DNA of 64,000 nucleotides from Flavobacteriaceae bacterium MAR_2010_188 (GTDB lineage: Bacteria > Bacteroidota > Bacteroidia > Flavobacteriales > Flavobacteriaceae): positions 558,001-622,000 of the forward strand of contig LT629302.1 of the NCBI GenBank assembly GCA_900104375.1, given 5' to 3'. Positions 1-8,137 of this stretch are shown here, piece by piece. The notes under the pieces are model-generated. The model had not been told where the DNA came from, did no database searches, and saw only the letters and a list, made by a program, of their open reading frames with translations. Each line of letters begins with the position of its first letter. Position 1 is the first letter of the stretch. The position numbers and the translations under genes were made by a program.

Positions 1-1
1 G

Positions 2-373
2 ATGATGACAAATGCAAAAATGGCAGCGGTAATTCCTGCAGATCAATACGTTCCTATGACTTATTTTCCTACTGATGGCTATGTTCCACAAATGGGAAAA
101 CATTGGTTAAGTGGTGCGGCAGATGAACTTATACCAGGAAATATTTTTGACAAGACTTATATATTTGGTTCTTATGACGGAGATTTCATATTTCAAGAAG
201 CGATGATTACTAGAGATTATTTCCTTGGAAAAAGTTTTCCTGAAAGTACACCGATTTTTCAACCACAGGATTATGCGATTTCTGGTTACTATCCAACCTC
301 TTACAGTATAACTTACGATTCGGTTAAAAAACTATACACCGTATCGCTAGATAATTTTGTCTGGAACAACTAA
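2..373 (+). CDS. C-terminal part of a conserved hypothetical protein (5' end outside window)
   Basis: The frame is open at the left edge, so the gene very probably begins upstream and the ATG at base 2 is an internal Met. The 123 visible residues are rich in Tyr, Phe and Pro and contain phrases such as MGKHWLSGAADEL and FDKTYIFGSYDG. They resemble the C-terminal half of secreted DUF5602/TTHB210-like proteins of Bacteroidota, whose function is unknown. That family link is from memory and tentative. A strong terminator follows the TAA directly. Confidence 0.6.
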   Translation: MMTNAKMAAVIPADQYVPMTYFPTDGYVPQMGKHWLSGAADELIPGNIFDKTYIFGSYDGDFIFQEAMITRDYFLGKSFPESTPIFQPQDYAISGYYPTSYSITYDSVKKLYTVSLDNFVWNN

Positions 374-380
374 AAAAATA

Positions 381-402
381 AAAGCCTCCGAAAGGAGGCT
401 TT
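381..402. terminator. bidirectional intrinsic terminator
   Basis: A 9-bp perfect stem (AAAGCCTCC / GGAGGCTTT) closes a GAAA tetraloop. A T-run follows on the plus strand and an A-rich stretch precedes it, which reads as T-rich on the minus strand. It lies between the convergent genes ending at 373 and 420 and can serve both. Confidence 0.9.
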
Positions 403-419
403 TTTATTTGCATTTTATT

Positions 420-779
420 TTACATGCTGTAAAAAAATTGTTCGCTTGCTATTTTACCATTTTCAACTTGGTAAACACCTATTTCTTCTAATTTTTGCCG
501 TCCTCTTTTCTTGAAAGTTACATCATAAACCATCTTAGAGGTAAAATGCTTGTCAGCGACAACCGGGTCGCCAATATATTCATCGTGAACTTCTTCCACG
601 CTTTCTAACCATTCCTTATTCTTGTTCCAGACGTTTTGTTTGCCAGTAGTAACTTCATTAGACATGCCTGGCATTTCTCTACTCGAAACGTTGTCCGAAT
701 AATATTCATTTATAAAATCAAGGTTTTTACCTTCTTTACACATACTCGCCCATTTCTCGGCTATATCTTTTGTTTCCAT
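420..779 (-). CDS. SnoaL-like / NTF2-superfamily protein
   Basis: This is a 119-residue protein. Its length and pattern fit the SnoaL-like NTF2 fold: an N-terminal helical part with KDIAEKWASMCKEG, a YYSDNVSSREMPGM segment, then strands ending in IGVYQVENGKIASEQFFYSM. Members are small cone-shaped proteins that bind or isomerise small molecules, and substrates cannot be predicted. It starts at ATG and is monocistronic, facing the plus-strand gene across a shared terminator. A candidate promoter lies just upstream. Confidence 0.75.
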   Translation of the reverse strand: METKDIAEKWASMCKEGKNLDFINEYYSDNVSSREMPGMSNEVTTGKQNVWNKNKEWLESVEEVHDEYIGDPVVADKHFTSKMVYDVTFKKRGRQKLEEIGVYQVENGKIASEQFFYSM

Positions 780-805
780 GTATTGACTAATTTTGATTTA
801 TAAAC

Positions 806-835
806 TAAAGGTAAGTAGCGGTTAGAATTATGAAA
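806..835 (-). promoter_or_regulatory. candidate promoter of the SnoaL-like gene
   Basis: On the minus strand, TTTC (835-832) is followed after 18 nt by TACCTTTA (813-806). This is one mismatch per box from the Bacteroidota consensus TTTG-N19-TAnnTTTG. The start codon is about 27 nt downstream. Confidence 0.4.
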
Positions 836-846
836 CTAATAAAAAG

Positions 847-2154
847 TTAATTTACAGCTTCCTTATATACATTTAGAGCACGCTCTCGAGCTTCCTTATG
901 ATCAACCATTTTCTCTGGATACTTTTCTGTCCCGAATTCTTTAACCCAATGTTTGATGTATTTATAGTCCTTATCAAATTTTTCAATTTGGGTGGTAGGA
1001 TTAAAAATCCTAAAGTATGGAGCTGCGTCAACACCACTACCTGCTACCCATTGCCAATTACCGACGTTACTAGACATTTCGTAATCATGAAGCTTTTCAG
1101 CAAAATAAGCTTCTCCCCATCGCCAATCGATTAGTAAATGCTTGCACAGAAAACTCCCAGCTAGCATTCTTACCCTATTATGCATAAATCCGCTTTCGTT
1201 AAGTTGACGCATCCCCGCATCAACTAATGGATAACCGGTTTTACCCTCACACCACATTTTGAATTCCTTCTCATCATTTCGCCATTTTATCCGGTCATAT
1301 TTAGACTTGTAGCTATTATTAACCGTCTCTGGAAAATGCCATAGAATCTGCATGAAAAATTCTCTCCAAATCAATTCTTGCCAAAAAATCTCGTTCTTTT
1401 CTGAAATCGCTTTTTTCATCATCTTCCTTACACTCACGGTACCAAATCTTAAATGAGGACCTAAATGTGAAGTTGATTCTTGTGCGGGGAAATTTCGAGT
1501 CTTTTGATATTCTTGAATAAGGGTAGGAGTGACGGTATAATCTTTGATGGATTGCGAAGAAATTTGGAAGCTCATATCACTTAATGAAACATTCGGTAAT
1601 CTGGTGTTTTTAATTAAATTCTTGCGGTAGGAATTGGTATAAAAGATTTCCAAATCTTTTTCTTCTGAAAAATTATCCTTCCAAGTCATCATATATGGCG
1701 TATAAACCACATATGGATTCCCATCCTTCTTTACAACCTCATCCTTTTCAAAAATAACTTGATCTTTAAAAGTTTTAAATTCAATACTCTCTTTCTCTAA
1801 GAAATCGGCTATTTGTTTGTCACGTTCTCTAGCATATGGCTCGTAATCGTGATTGGTGTAAACCGCTTTTATCTGGTAATCCTGGATGAGTCGTTTAAAT
1901 ATTTCTTGCGGTTTCCCATAGTACATGGCAAGACTGCTATCTTCTTCATTTTGAAGAATATTTCTCATCTTTTGAAGTTCATCAAAAATGAAAGTGACCC
2001 GCGCATCATCTTCGGGCAATTCATCCAAAATCTCTTTGTCGAATATGAAAATTGGAATTACTACTTCAAAATCCTTTAACGCATTATAGAATCCGACATT
2101 GTCATCTAATCTTAAATCTCTTCGGAACCAAAAAATGCAAATTTCTTTACTCAT
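847..2154 (-). CDS. phr: class I CPD deoxyribodipyrimidine photolyase
   Basis: FAD enzyme that uses blue light to split cyclobutane pyrimidine dimers in DNA. With the ATG at 2154 the protein has 435 residues. A longer frame is open to 2214 but would overlap the preceding gene; the chosen start puts FWFRRDLRLDDN at residues 8-19, as in the family. The N-terminal antenna-binding alpha/beta domain is followed by the helical FAD domain. Visible landmarks are W301 (MWCEGKTGYP), W344 (LIDWRWGE) and W367/W369 (NWQW), matching the electron-transfer Trp triad. N363, four residues before W367, is the Asn near flavin N5 in CPD photolyases. FNPTTQ near 385 is also conserved. It is the last gene of the light-stress cluster, 13 nt after the SRPBCC gene. 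Confidence 0.93.
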   Translation of the reverse strand: MSKEICIFWFRRDLRLDDNVGFYNALKDFEVVIPIFIFDKEILDELPEDDARVTFIFDELQKMRNILQNEEDSSLAMYYGKPQEIFKRLIQDYQIKAVYTNHDYEPYARERDKQIADFLEKESIEFKTFKDQVIFEKDEVVKKDGNPYVVYTPYMMTWKDNFSEEKDLEIFYTNSYRKNLIKNTRLPNVSLSDMSFQISSQSIKDYTVTPTLIQEYQKTRNFPAQESTSHLGPHLRFGTVSVRKMMKKAISEKNEIFWQELIWREFFMQILWHFPETVNNSYKSKYDRIKWRNDEKEFKMWCEGKTGYPLVDAGMRQLNESGFMHNRVRMLAGSFLCKHLLIDWRWGEAYFAEKLHDYEMSSNVGNWQWVAGSGVDAAPYFRIFNPTTQIEKFDKDYKYIKHWVKEFGTEKYPEKMVDHKEARERALNVYKEAVN

Positions 2155-2167
2155 CAAAAAACCGTTT

Positions 2168-2629
2168 TTAATACTTACCGAATAATTCTTCCAGCTTCTT
2201 GGTACGGTAATCAAAAATCTCTTGAAGCTTTGGTTTTACAAGAATGGGATGCACCATTTGTCCTAGAATTCCCATTGGTATTTTATAATCTACAATATCT
2301 TCCATTTCAACGCCTCCTTCAATAGCCTTTAAAAAATGCTTATGATGCCATAATGCATAAGGCCCAAAACGTTGCTCATCCACAAAATATTCCTTATCCT
2401 TAATATGCGTAATCTCCGTTACCCATTTGGTTTTTATGCCCAGTAAAGGGGTTACGATATATTGAATAATTTGTCCTTCAAACATTTCTCTATCTGCTCC
2501 ACTCAAGATGTGAAATCCCATATAATCGGGAGTAATGGTTTTTAGATTTTTCGGGTCAGATAAAAAGTCCCATGCTATGTCGAGGCTAATCGGTAGATTT
2601 TGTTTTTTGTGTAAATGATAAATTTTCAT
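2168..2629 (-). CDS. SRPBCC family ligand-binding protein
   Basis: This 153-residue protein has the START/Bet v1-like SRPBCC pattern: an N-terminal strand, then LDIAWDFLSDPKNLKTITPDYMGF, a WVTEI strand, RFGPYALWHHKHFLK, and a long C-terminal helix ending FDYRTKKLEELFGKY. Relatives of this subgroup often lie next to photolyase, SDR and DUF2867 genes and were once called cell-division-inhibitor-like; the ligand is unknown. It is directly upstream of and probably cotranscribed with phr (13-nt gap). A 14-bp palindrome lies about 50 nt upstream of its start. Confidence 0.85.
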   Translation of the reverse strand: MKIYHLHKKQNLPISLDIAWDFLSDPKNLKTITPDYMGFHILSGADREMFEGQIIQYIVTPLLGIKTKWVTEITHIKDKEYFVDEQRFGPYALWHHKHFLKAIEGGVEMEDIVDYKIPMGILGQMVHPILVKPKLQEIFDYRTKKLEELFGKY

Positions 2630-2681
2630 AGTGCCTTTAAAGAGCTTGAAAGATTTTTGAATTTAAAAATGTAAAACGCTG

Positions 2682-2695
2682 TAACTAATTAGTTA
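2682..2695. promoter_or_regulatory. 14-bp perfect palindrome TAACTAATTAGTTA, possible operator
   Basis: The sequence is its own reverse complement and lies in the 99-nt gap between the glutathione peroxidase stop and the SRPBCC-phr start. It has no loop and no T-run, so it is not a terminator. Its position suggests a binding site for a dimeric regulator acting on the SRPBCC-phr pair; this is inference. Confidence 0.4.
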
Positions 2696-2728
2696 ATAGT
2701 GAAATAAGGTTCTTAAAAAAATTGAAGC

Positions 2729-3262
2729 TTATTCTATATATTGGAGAATCTTTTTACTATTTGGACTTGTTAACGGATAGAAGTAATCTATCAATGAACC
2801 ATTCTGTCCCAGAAGATATTTTTGAAAGTTCCAAATCACTTCAGAAGTTAATCTTCCATTGATTTCTTTATCGGTCAACCATTTATACATTGGATGCATT
2901 TCTCGGCCCTTTACATTAATCTTTTCTGTCAGAAGAAAACTAATGTCATATTTGTCTTTGCATACATCAGAAATCTCCTGGTTAGTTCCTGGTTCCTGAT
3001 TTAAAAACTGATTACACGGCACCCCAATAACCTGTAGATTCTTAAGATGGTTCATATGCAATTTCTGCAAAGCATGGTATTGTTTTCTTAGGCCACATTG
3101 GGTTGCGACATTTACTACTAAAATATGTTTGCCCCTAAAATTATATAAATCTATTTTGTCTCCGTTAATATCGTTTATCTCGATCTCATAAAACGATTGG
3201 GTAGGTAATTCACTTTTGAGTGGATTTTGTATTATTACTAGAACTTGTGGTGATTGGTTCAT
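2729..3262 (-). CDS. glutathione-peroxidase family peroxidase (Cys type)
   Basis: The 177-residue thioredoxin-fold peroxidase reduces hydroperoxides. C56 in NVATQCGLRKQY takes the place of selenocysteine. Q85 (VPCNQF) and W144-N145 (IWNFQKYL) complete the Cys-Gln-Trp-Asn tetrad. C101 (SDVCKDKY) is in the place of the resolving Cys of thioredoxin-dependent members, so thioredoxin rather than glutathione is the likely reductant. About 22 extra N-terminal residues precede the usual FYEIEIND start. It sits 13 nt after the SDR gene, so it is probably in the same transcript, which fits a role against light-generated peroxides. Confidence 0.9.
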   Translation of the reverse strand: MNQSPQVLVIIQNPLKSELPTQSFYEIEINDINGDKIDLYNFRGKHILVVNVATQCGLRKQYHALQKLHMNHLKNLQVIGVPCNQFLNQEPGTNQEISDVCKDKYDISFLLTEKINVKGREMHPMYKWLTDKEINGRLTSEVIWNFQKYLLGQNGSLIDYFYPLTSPNSKKILQYIE

Positions 3263-3275
3263 ATTTCATCTTTTA

Positions 3276-3962
3276 CTAGATTTTAAAGTTAACAATCCCA
3301 CAATCCAATTCAAACACTTGTCCTGAAATTTTAGAGGCTTTATCCGAGATTAAAAATGTCGCTAATCCTGCAACATCTGCAGGTTGCAAAATCGTTTTTA
3401 GAGGATGTCGTTCTTTGATGCTCTCAATCATCTTATCATTCCTTAAAAGTTTGGAGGCAAGTTCGGTATTGGTAACCGTTGGAGCAATGGCATTAAATCT
3501 TATGCTGTTAGCAAATTCGGCGCCTAAAGACTTGGTTAATCCTTCTACGGCAGATTTCGCTGCAGCTACGCTCGCGTGAAAAGGCATCCCTAATTTTGCT
3601 GCTACTGTGCTAAAAAGCAGGACGGAGGCAGAATCAGATTTTTTTAAAACATCGATATATTTTTGAATAGCTCTAACTGCTCCAAGCATATTGATTTCAA
3701 AATCGTTTTTGAAATCGTCTAGGCTAAGTCGGCTAATTGGTTTTAAGTTGATAGATCCCGGACAATAAATAAGTGTATCTAATTCGTCGATTTCTGGTAA
3801 TTCATCGTTAACAATATCGCACTGAATATGTTTTAGATTTTCATGTGAAAAATCAGGTTTAGTTCTACTTAGGTTGGTAATGAAATTGGAGGTAACCAAT
3901 TCCTCAGCTATAGCTTTACCGATTCCTTTGCTACCTCCAATAATCACAATCTTCTTTTTCAT
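3276..3962 (-). CDS. short-chain dehydrogenase/reductase family protein lacking the catalytic Tyr
   Basis: The 228-residue Rossmann protein has the cofactor motif GGSKGIGKA (9-17), CDI at 48-50, N91 and S118 of the SDR active site, and K136. The residue that should be Tyr (four before the Lys) is V132, in HASVAAAKSAVEGL. Without it, classical hydride-transfer chemistry is doubtful. The same HASVAAAK-type motif recurs, as far as I recall, in SDRs of photolyase clusters, so it may be a conserved non-classical subfamily rather than damage. It is located between a hypothetical gene and the glutathione peroxidase gene, all on the minus strand. Confidence 0.85.
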   Translation of the reverse strand: MKKKIVIIGGSKGIGKAIAEELVTSNFITNLSRTKPDFSHENLKHIQCDIVNDELPEIDELDTLIYCPGSINLKPISRLSLDDFKNDFEINMLGAVRAIQKYIDVLKKSDSASVLLFSTVAAKLGMPFHASVAAAKSAVEGLTKSLGAEFANSIRFNAIAPTVTNTELASKLLRNDKMIESIKERHPLKTILQPADVAGLATFLISDKASKISGQVFELDCGIVNFKI

Positions 3963-4021
3963 AACTCTTTCCTTTTCACATATCTTTTCCCATTACAGGA
4001 TTGCTATTAATCTATGTTTCA

Positions 4022-4474
4022 TTATCGTCTCGTTAGATGGTAATCATAAGAGCCATCTATTCGACTATCTTTTTCAAACTCTATCTTATGGGACATCATT
4101 TTCTGAAAAAATTTCTTGTTCTCTGTATGATTTTTATTTCTTCGAAACCTTATAAACTTGCCTTGAGCATGAATGCTCACATTGGAAGTATTATAAAATG
4201 AAAGCTGATAAAAGGGAATCACCCAAGTAAAATTCCTTAGACCCTTATTTATCATCACCAAAATACCGGCGGGTCTAATCTCTATATTGGCATAATTGAT
4301 GTCCGAAACCCTATTCACTAAATTCTGAAAATCTTGACTCACCTCTTGAATCATTAAACGTTTGGAGCCGATACCACCCATTTTAATCTTTTGAAAAAAC
4401 GAAATAGGCTTTCCTACCAACTCCAAAATGAGCTCCTTATTTTCCTTACTAAAATATGTTGTATCTAAAAGCAA
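4022..4474 (-). CDS. conserved hypothetical protein of the photolyase cluster
   Basis: I do not recognise a named family. The 150-residue protein starts at TTG (a stop codon lies just upstream in frame). It has no signal peptide or membrane helix and is basic at the C terminus (FRRNKNH, YHLTRR). A central predicted beta-rich part reads IEIRPAGILVMINKGLRNFTWVIPFYQLSFY. It follows the FeS photolyase gene but has its own promoter-like region with an operator motif shared with the TetR promoter (4509-4546). The 3' neighbour is the SDR gene 59 nt away. A cytosolic PH-like or regulatory role is possible but unsupported. Confidence 0.7.
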   Translation of the reverse strand: MLLDTTYFSKENKELILELVGKPISFFQKIKMGGIGSKRLMIQEVSQDFQNLVNRVSDINYANIEIRPAGILVMINKGLRNFTWVIPFYQLSFYNTSNVSIHAQGKFIRFRRNKNHTENKKFFQKMMSHKIEFEKDSRIDGSYDYHLTRR

Positions 4475-4508
4475 ATCTCCATTTTAATATTTCATAAATA
4501 TATAAAAT

Positions 4509-4546
4509 GTTTAACGATAATTGATTTTTGTTAAACAAAAATTAAC
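4509..4546 (-). promoter_or_regulatory. composite operator-like motif, copy A
   Basis: Plus-strand GTTTAAC (4509-4515), then 15 nt, then TTAAACAAAAATTAAC (4531-4546). GTTTAAC and GTTAAAC (4530-4536) form a perfect inverted repeat. On the minus strand the heptamer lies 6 nt before a TATATTTA box and 35 nt before the hypothetical gene's start. The same arrangement with identical spacing occurs at 10143-10180 before the TetR-like gene. Confidence 0.55.
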
Positions 4547-4547
4547 A

Positions 4548-6083
4548 TTAAAAGTTATCTGGATTTGTAATAATCTCTTGGGCTCTTATTTTTATGGCCT
4601 CAAGTTTAGAAGCCGGAATGTTATCTAGCAAACTAAACATCATACTCATTCTATGGTTGTCTTTTAGAAATTCTCTTTTGTCATCTAAAAAATTCCAATA
4701 AAGAGAATTGAAGGGACAGGCGGTTTTGGTAATTTTCTCCTTGACGTTATAATGGCAGCCATTACAATAGTTGCTCATTTTATTGATGTAAGAACCCGAA
4801 GAAACATAAGGTTTGGTCGCTATTTTTCCACCATCCGCAAATTGGCTCATGCCTCTGGTATTTGGTAATTGTACCCATTCTACAGCGTCTACGTAGATCC
4901 CCAAATACCACGCGTCAACGTCGTTTGGGTCAGAATTAATCAGAAGTGCAAAATTACCAGTAATCATTAATCTTTGTATATGGTGGGCATAACCATTGTC
5001 GAGAGAGTTGTTTATAGCATTTTTTAAGCAATTCATTTTAGTTTCGCCAGACCAAAAAAAGTTAGGTAGGGGAGTTGCGTTTTCTAAAAAGTTATCGGAT
5101 TTAAAGTCTGGCATCATCATCCAATACATCCCTCGCATATATTCTCGCCATCCAAGAATTTGTCTTACAAAGCCTTCAACTTGTGAAATGTGGATATCAT
5201 CTCCAAATTGTCTATAATAATTGAGAACAGTTATAATAACATCCTTTGGGGAAATTAGTTTCAAATTTAGAGCAAAGGATAATCGCGAATGAAAAAGATA
5301 AACTTCATCTGTATGCAAAGCATCTTGAAAGTCACCAAAATGAACGAGTAGATTTTCGCAAAAAAACTTTAGTTGAACCAGCGCCTGAAGCCTTGTAATA
5401 GGATAGGAAAAAGTTTTAGTATCAAAATTTCCCATCGTTTTGATACCAGACATATAAATATCTCCAAGAACGTCATCGACCTTATTGTTGAAATATTTAT
5501 AGCTAGGAACTTTAGTTTCTCCTTTCCATTTCTTGCGATTGCTCTTATCGTAATTCCACGTACCGCCTTCGGGTTGTTCAGCATGCACCAAAACATCATG
5601 CTTTATACGCATATGGCGGTAAAAGCTCTCCATAATAAATTGCTTTTTTCCTTGGAAAAAATCCTTCACTTCGTCACGTTCGGTATAGAAATGTTCGGAA
5701 CTGTTTGTTTTGGTTGAAATTTTTAACTCTTGGCTGAATTTTTCTAACTGCTTATCCAATCTATATTCGTCTGGTTGAATAAATTCAAAATGTGAAATCT
5801 TATGTCTTTCGATTAAATCTTGAAGATTATTAATAAGAGATTGGGTGTTGTTTTTGGAAGTAATCTTATAATAGATAATGTTGTGACCGGATGCTTTTAA
5901 GTCTGAAGAAAATAGTCTCATCGCGGCAAAAAAGCCAATCACTTTCTGGATGTGATGGACAACGTAATCGGTTTCTTGACGCATCTCGAACATACAATAC
6001 AGCATGTTCTCGTCTACTTTTTTAAACCAAGAATGTTTACTATTTAACTGGTCGCCAAGAATTAATCGAAGTGTTTTTGGCAT
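4548..6083 (-). CDS. [4Fe-4S] bacterial cryptochrome/photolyase (FeS-BCP, PhrB type; (6-4) photolyase)
   Basis: The 511-residue length matches the family (about 507). The start MPKTLRLILGDQLN is typical and lacks the FRRDLR signature of class I enzymes. Four Cys fit the cluster ligands: C352 (KMNCLKN), C440 and C443 (NYCNGCHYN), and C456 (TACPFNSLYW). Their spacing equals that of the Agrobacterium PhrB ligands as I remember them. FAD-site features include GGTWNYDKSNR (173-183) and FVRQILGWREYMRGMYW (305-321). Family members repair (6-4) photoproducts and bind a ribolumazine antenna. It lies 6 nt after the DUF2867 gene, so it is cotranscribed with the upstream run. Confidence 0.93.
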   Translation of the reverse strand: MPKTLRLILGDQLNSKHSWFKKVDENMLYCMFEMRQETDYVVHHIQKVIGFFAAMRLFSSDLKASGHNIIYYKITSKNNTQSLINNLQDLIERHKISHFEFIQPDEYRLDKQLEKFSQELKISTKTNSSEHFYTERDEVKDFFQGKKQFIMESFYRHMRIKHDVLVHAEQPEGGTWNYDKSNRKKWKGETKVPSYKYFNNKVDDVLGDIYMSGIKTMGNFDTKTFSYPITRLQALVQLKFFCENLLVHFGDFQDALHTDEVYLFHSRLSFALNLKLISPKDVIITVLNYYRQFGDDIHISQVEGFVRQILGWREYMRGMYWMMMPDFKSDNFLENATPLPNFFWSGETKMNCLKNAINNSLDNGYAHHIQRLMITGNFALLINSDPNDVDAWYLGIYVDAVEWVQLPNTRGMSQFADGGKIATKPYVSSGSYINKMSNYCNGCHYNVKEKITKTACPFNSLYWNFLDDKREFLKDNHRMSMMFSLLDNIPASKLEAIKIRAQEIITNPDNF

Positions 6084-6089
6084 CTCGCA

Positions 6090-7514
6090 TTATTCCTTTA
6101 CAAGTTCATTGATCATTCCCTTAAAGATAAACCCATGAAATGGTAAAACACTATACCAGTAAAGTCTTCCGGCTAAACCCCTTGGTCTAAAAGTTGCTGT
6201 CTGTTTAAGGATATTATCTTCAATTTTAAATTCGAGCCAAGCTTCACCTGGTAATCTCATTTCAGCATAAAGGAGTAATTTTTTTTGCTTCTTATCAGAA
6301 AAAATAACGCGCCAAAAGTCCAATGAATCACCTGCATCTAACTGTGATGGATGCGTGCGTCCGCGTCTTAATCCTATACCGCCAACAAGTTTATCTAAAT
6401 ATCCCCTGATTTTCCAAAGTGAATTACCATAATACCAGCCATTGGATCCACCAATAGACCATATTTTATTTACCGTTTTGTCTAAATCAATAACTTTACG
6501 CTCCTTATAATCCTTAAAGCAGCCGTATTTAGGTACATTTATATATTTATGAAGGTCATTTTTAAGTCTACCGCTGCTAACGAAAGAATCCTTCCAGCTA
6601 GAAACAATACTGTTTTGTTCAATTTTCTCAAAGGCCAGAGTGACCGCTTCTTCGTAGGTTAGAGGGTCAATATCCAAAATCTTATTGATGTCACTTTTTC
6701 TACCAACAATTTGTACACCCATACTATCAACCAAATTCGAGGCTAATTTATAGGAAGTGGAAGTGACAAAATATAACCAATAAGAAGACAATTTTGGCGT
6801 CATTATTGGGACCGTAAGGATATATCTTTTTAATCCACGAATCTCTGCAAACCTTAAAAGCATTTGCTTGTAGGTGAGGATTTCCGGACCAAATATGTCG
6901 TAACTCCTATTATAAAGTTCTTGTTTTCCTTTAGCCTTATTGAGAAAACTCAGAACGTCTCTTACGGCGAGAGGTTGCGTTCTGGTATTAAGCCATTTAG
7001 GCGCAATCATCACCGGCAATTTTTCGACCAGATCGCGGATGATTTCAAAAGAAGAAGAACCAGAACCTACGATGATTCCTGCTTTAAATATGGTTAAGGC
7101 ATATTTATCCGATTTCAATGCATCTTCAACATTTTTACGGGATTTAAGATGTTTAGAAAGATGCTCATCGTTGGATATTCCGCTTAAATAAATAACCTGC
7201 TTAACCTCGGTTGTTTCAAAGTAGTTCTTAAAATTTAAGGCACAATTTTTTTCAAGTTCAAAGAAGTCTTTAGAAGTATTGGACATAGAATGAATCAAAT
7301 AATACGCAACATCAATGTCTTTTGGAATGCTTTCTAAAGTTTCCGGATCCAAGAAATCGGCCTGAACATAACTTACTGATTCTTCATCTTGGTAGGCGGT
7401 ATCGATTCTCATTAAATCCCTAACCGTACAAACGATGTGGTGCCCTTCGTTGATTAATAGAGGAATCAATCTTTTACCAATATATCCGGTGGCTCCGGTT
7501 ACTAGGATTTTCAA
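6090..7514 (-). CDS. NAD(P)-binding epimerase-like protein with C-terminal DUF2867
   Basis: The 474-residue protein begins at TTG, and its first codons overlap the flavin reductase stop by 4 nt (TTGA). N-terminal extended-SDR Rossmann domain: VTGATGYIGKRLIP (5-18), YLIHSMS and KAGIIVGSGSSSFEIIRDL. The C-terminal about 150 residues are DUF2867, with WSIGGSNGWYYGNSLWKIRG and GEAWLEFKI. This fusion is a frequent partner of FeS photolyases and SRPBCC proteins. Substrate is unknown. The tight spacing to both neighbours indicates one operon. Confidence 0.88.
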   Translation of the reverse strand: MKILVTGATGYIGKRLIPLLINEGHHIVCTVRDLMRIDTAYQDEESVSYVQADFLDPETLESIPKDIDVAYYLIHSMSNTSKDFFELEKNCALNFKNYFETTEVKQVIYLSGISNDEHLSKHLKSRKNVEDALKSDKYALTIFKAGIIVGSGSSSFEIIRDLVEKLPVMIAPKWLNTRTQPLAVRDVLSFLNKAKGKQELYNRSYDIFGPEILTYKQMLLRFAEIRGLKRYILTVPIMTPKLSSYWLYFVTSTSYKLASNLVDSMGVQIVGRKSDINKILDIDPLTYEEAVTLAFEKIEQNSIVSSWKDSFVSSGRLKNDLHKYINVPKYGCFKDYKERKVIDLDKTVNKIWSIGGSNGWYYGNSLWKIRGYLDKLVGGIGLRRGRTHPSQLDAGDSLDFWRVIFSDKKQKKLLLYAEMRLPGEAWLEFKIEDNILKQTATFRPRGLAGRLYWYSVLPFHGFIFKGMINELVKE

Positions 7515-8137
7515 GCTTTTTGAGATTTTGGTCGTTGGTAGGCAAGGCGTTCAATTAAACCTGTTTCAATATAGCCATCCAATCCATTTATAGATACGAT
7601 ATTGGCTTTGGCCAAATCTACAAATCCATCTTTCTGCAAAATTTCATCTTTAATATATAAACCATGAATACTGCCAACAATTAGCATCACGTCGTTTTGT
7701 CTTATATGATAAGAGTCTTCATAATGCATCGCCAATTGCACCGAACAGCCCTTTACAAATGGAGCAAGGAAATTATCCTTGTATTCCTCTTCGAGACCAG
7801 TGACTTCAAATTCTGAAATTTCGTCGTCATATTTAGCCGAAGTATGATGGGCTTGCTCTATAATATCTTGATGGATGTGATTTATGGTATAGCAACCGGT
7901 AGCATTAATATTGTCGAAAGTGTGTCTAGGAACTTCGGTCGGGCGCAGAAAAAATCCTAATAATGGAGGGTTTGATCCAAGATGAGTAACCGAACTGAAA
8001 ATCGCCAAATTAGAATTTCCGTTTTTGGAAGTTGTACCGATTAGGTTAGCAGACTTAAAGCCTGAGCAGCTGTTTATTAAATTAATCCGATAGAGGAAAT
8101 CTAAATCTTCGATATCTTTATAACTAAAAAAAGCCAT
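7511..8137 (-). CDS. flavin reductase-like (FMN-binding) protein
   Basis: The 208-residue protein has the flavin reductase split-barrel pattern: SANLIGTTSKNGNSNLAIFSSVTHLGSNPPLLGFFLRP (29-66), then NATGCYTINHI (78-88), and a GSIHGLYI strand. Such proteins bind FMN and reduce flavin with NAD(P)H. Here it could supply reduced flavin or scavenge excess flavin beside two flavin-dependent photolyases. The ATG overlaps the ABC1-kinase stop by one base, and its own TGA overlaps the next start, showing translational coupling. Confidence 0.87.
   Translation of the reverse strand: MAFFSYKDIEDLDFLYRINLINSCSGFKSANLIGTTSKNGNSNLAIFSSVTHLGSNPPLLGFFLRPTEVPRHTFDNINATGCYTINHIHQDIIEQAHHTSAKYDDEISEFEVTGLEEEYKDNFLAPFVKGCSVQLAMHYEDSYHIRQNDVMLIVGSIHGLYIKDEILQKDGFVDLAKANIVSINGLDGYIETGLIERLAYQRPKSQKA

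Noticed and set aside
2155-2214. 20-residue N-terminal extension of the CPD photolyase
   Set aside because: It would overlap the SRPBCC gene and is unlike the family start.
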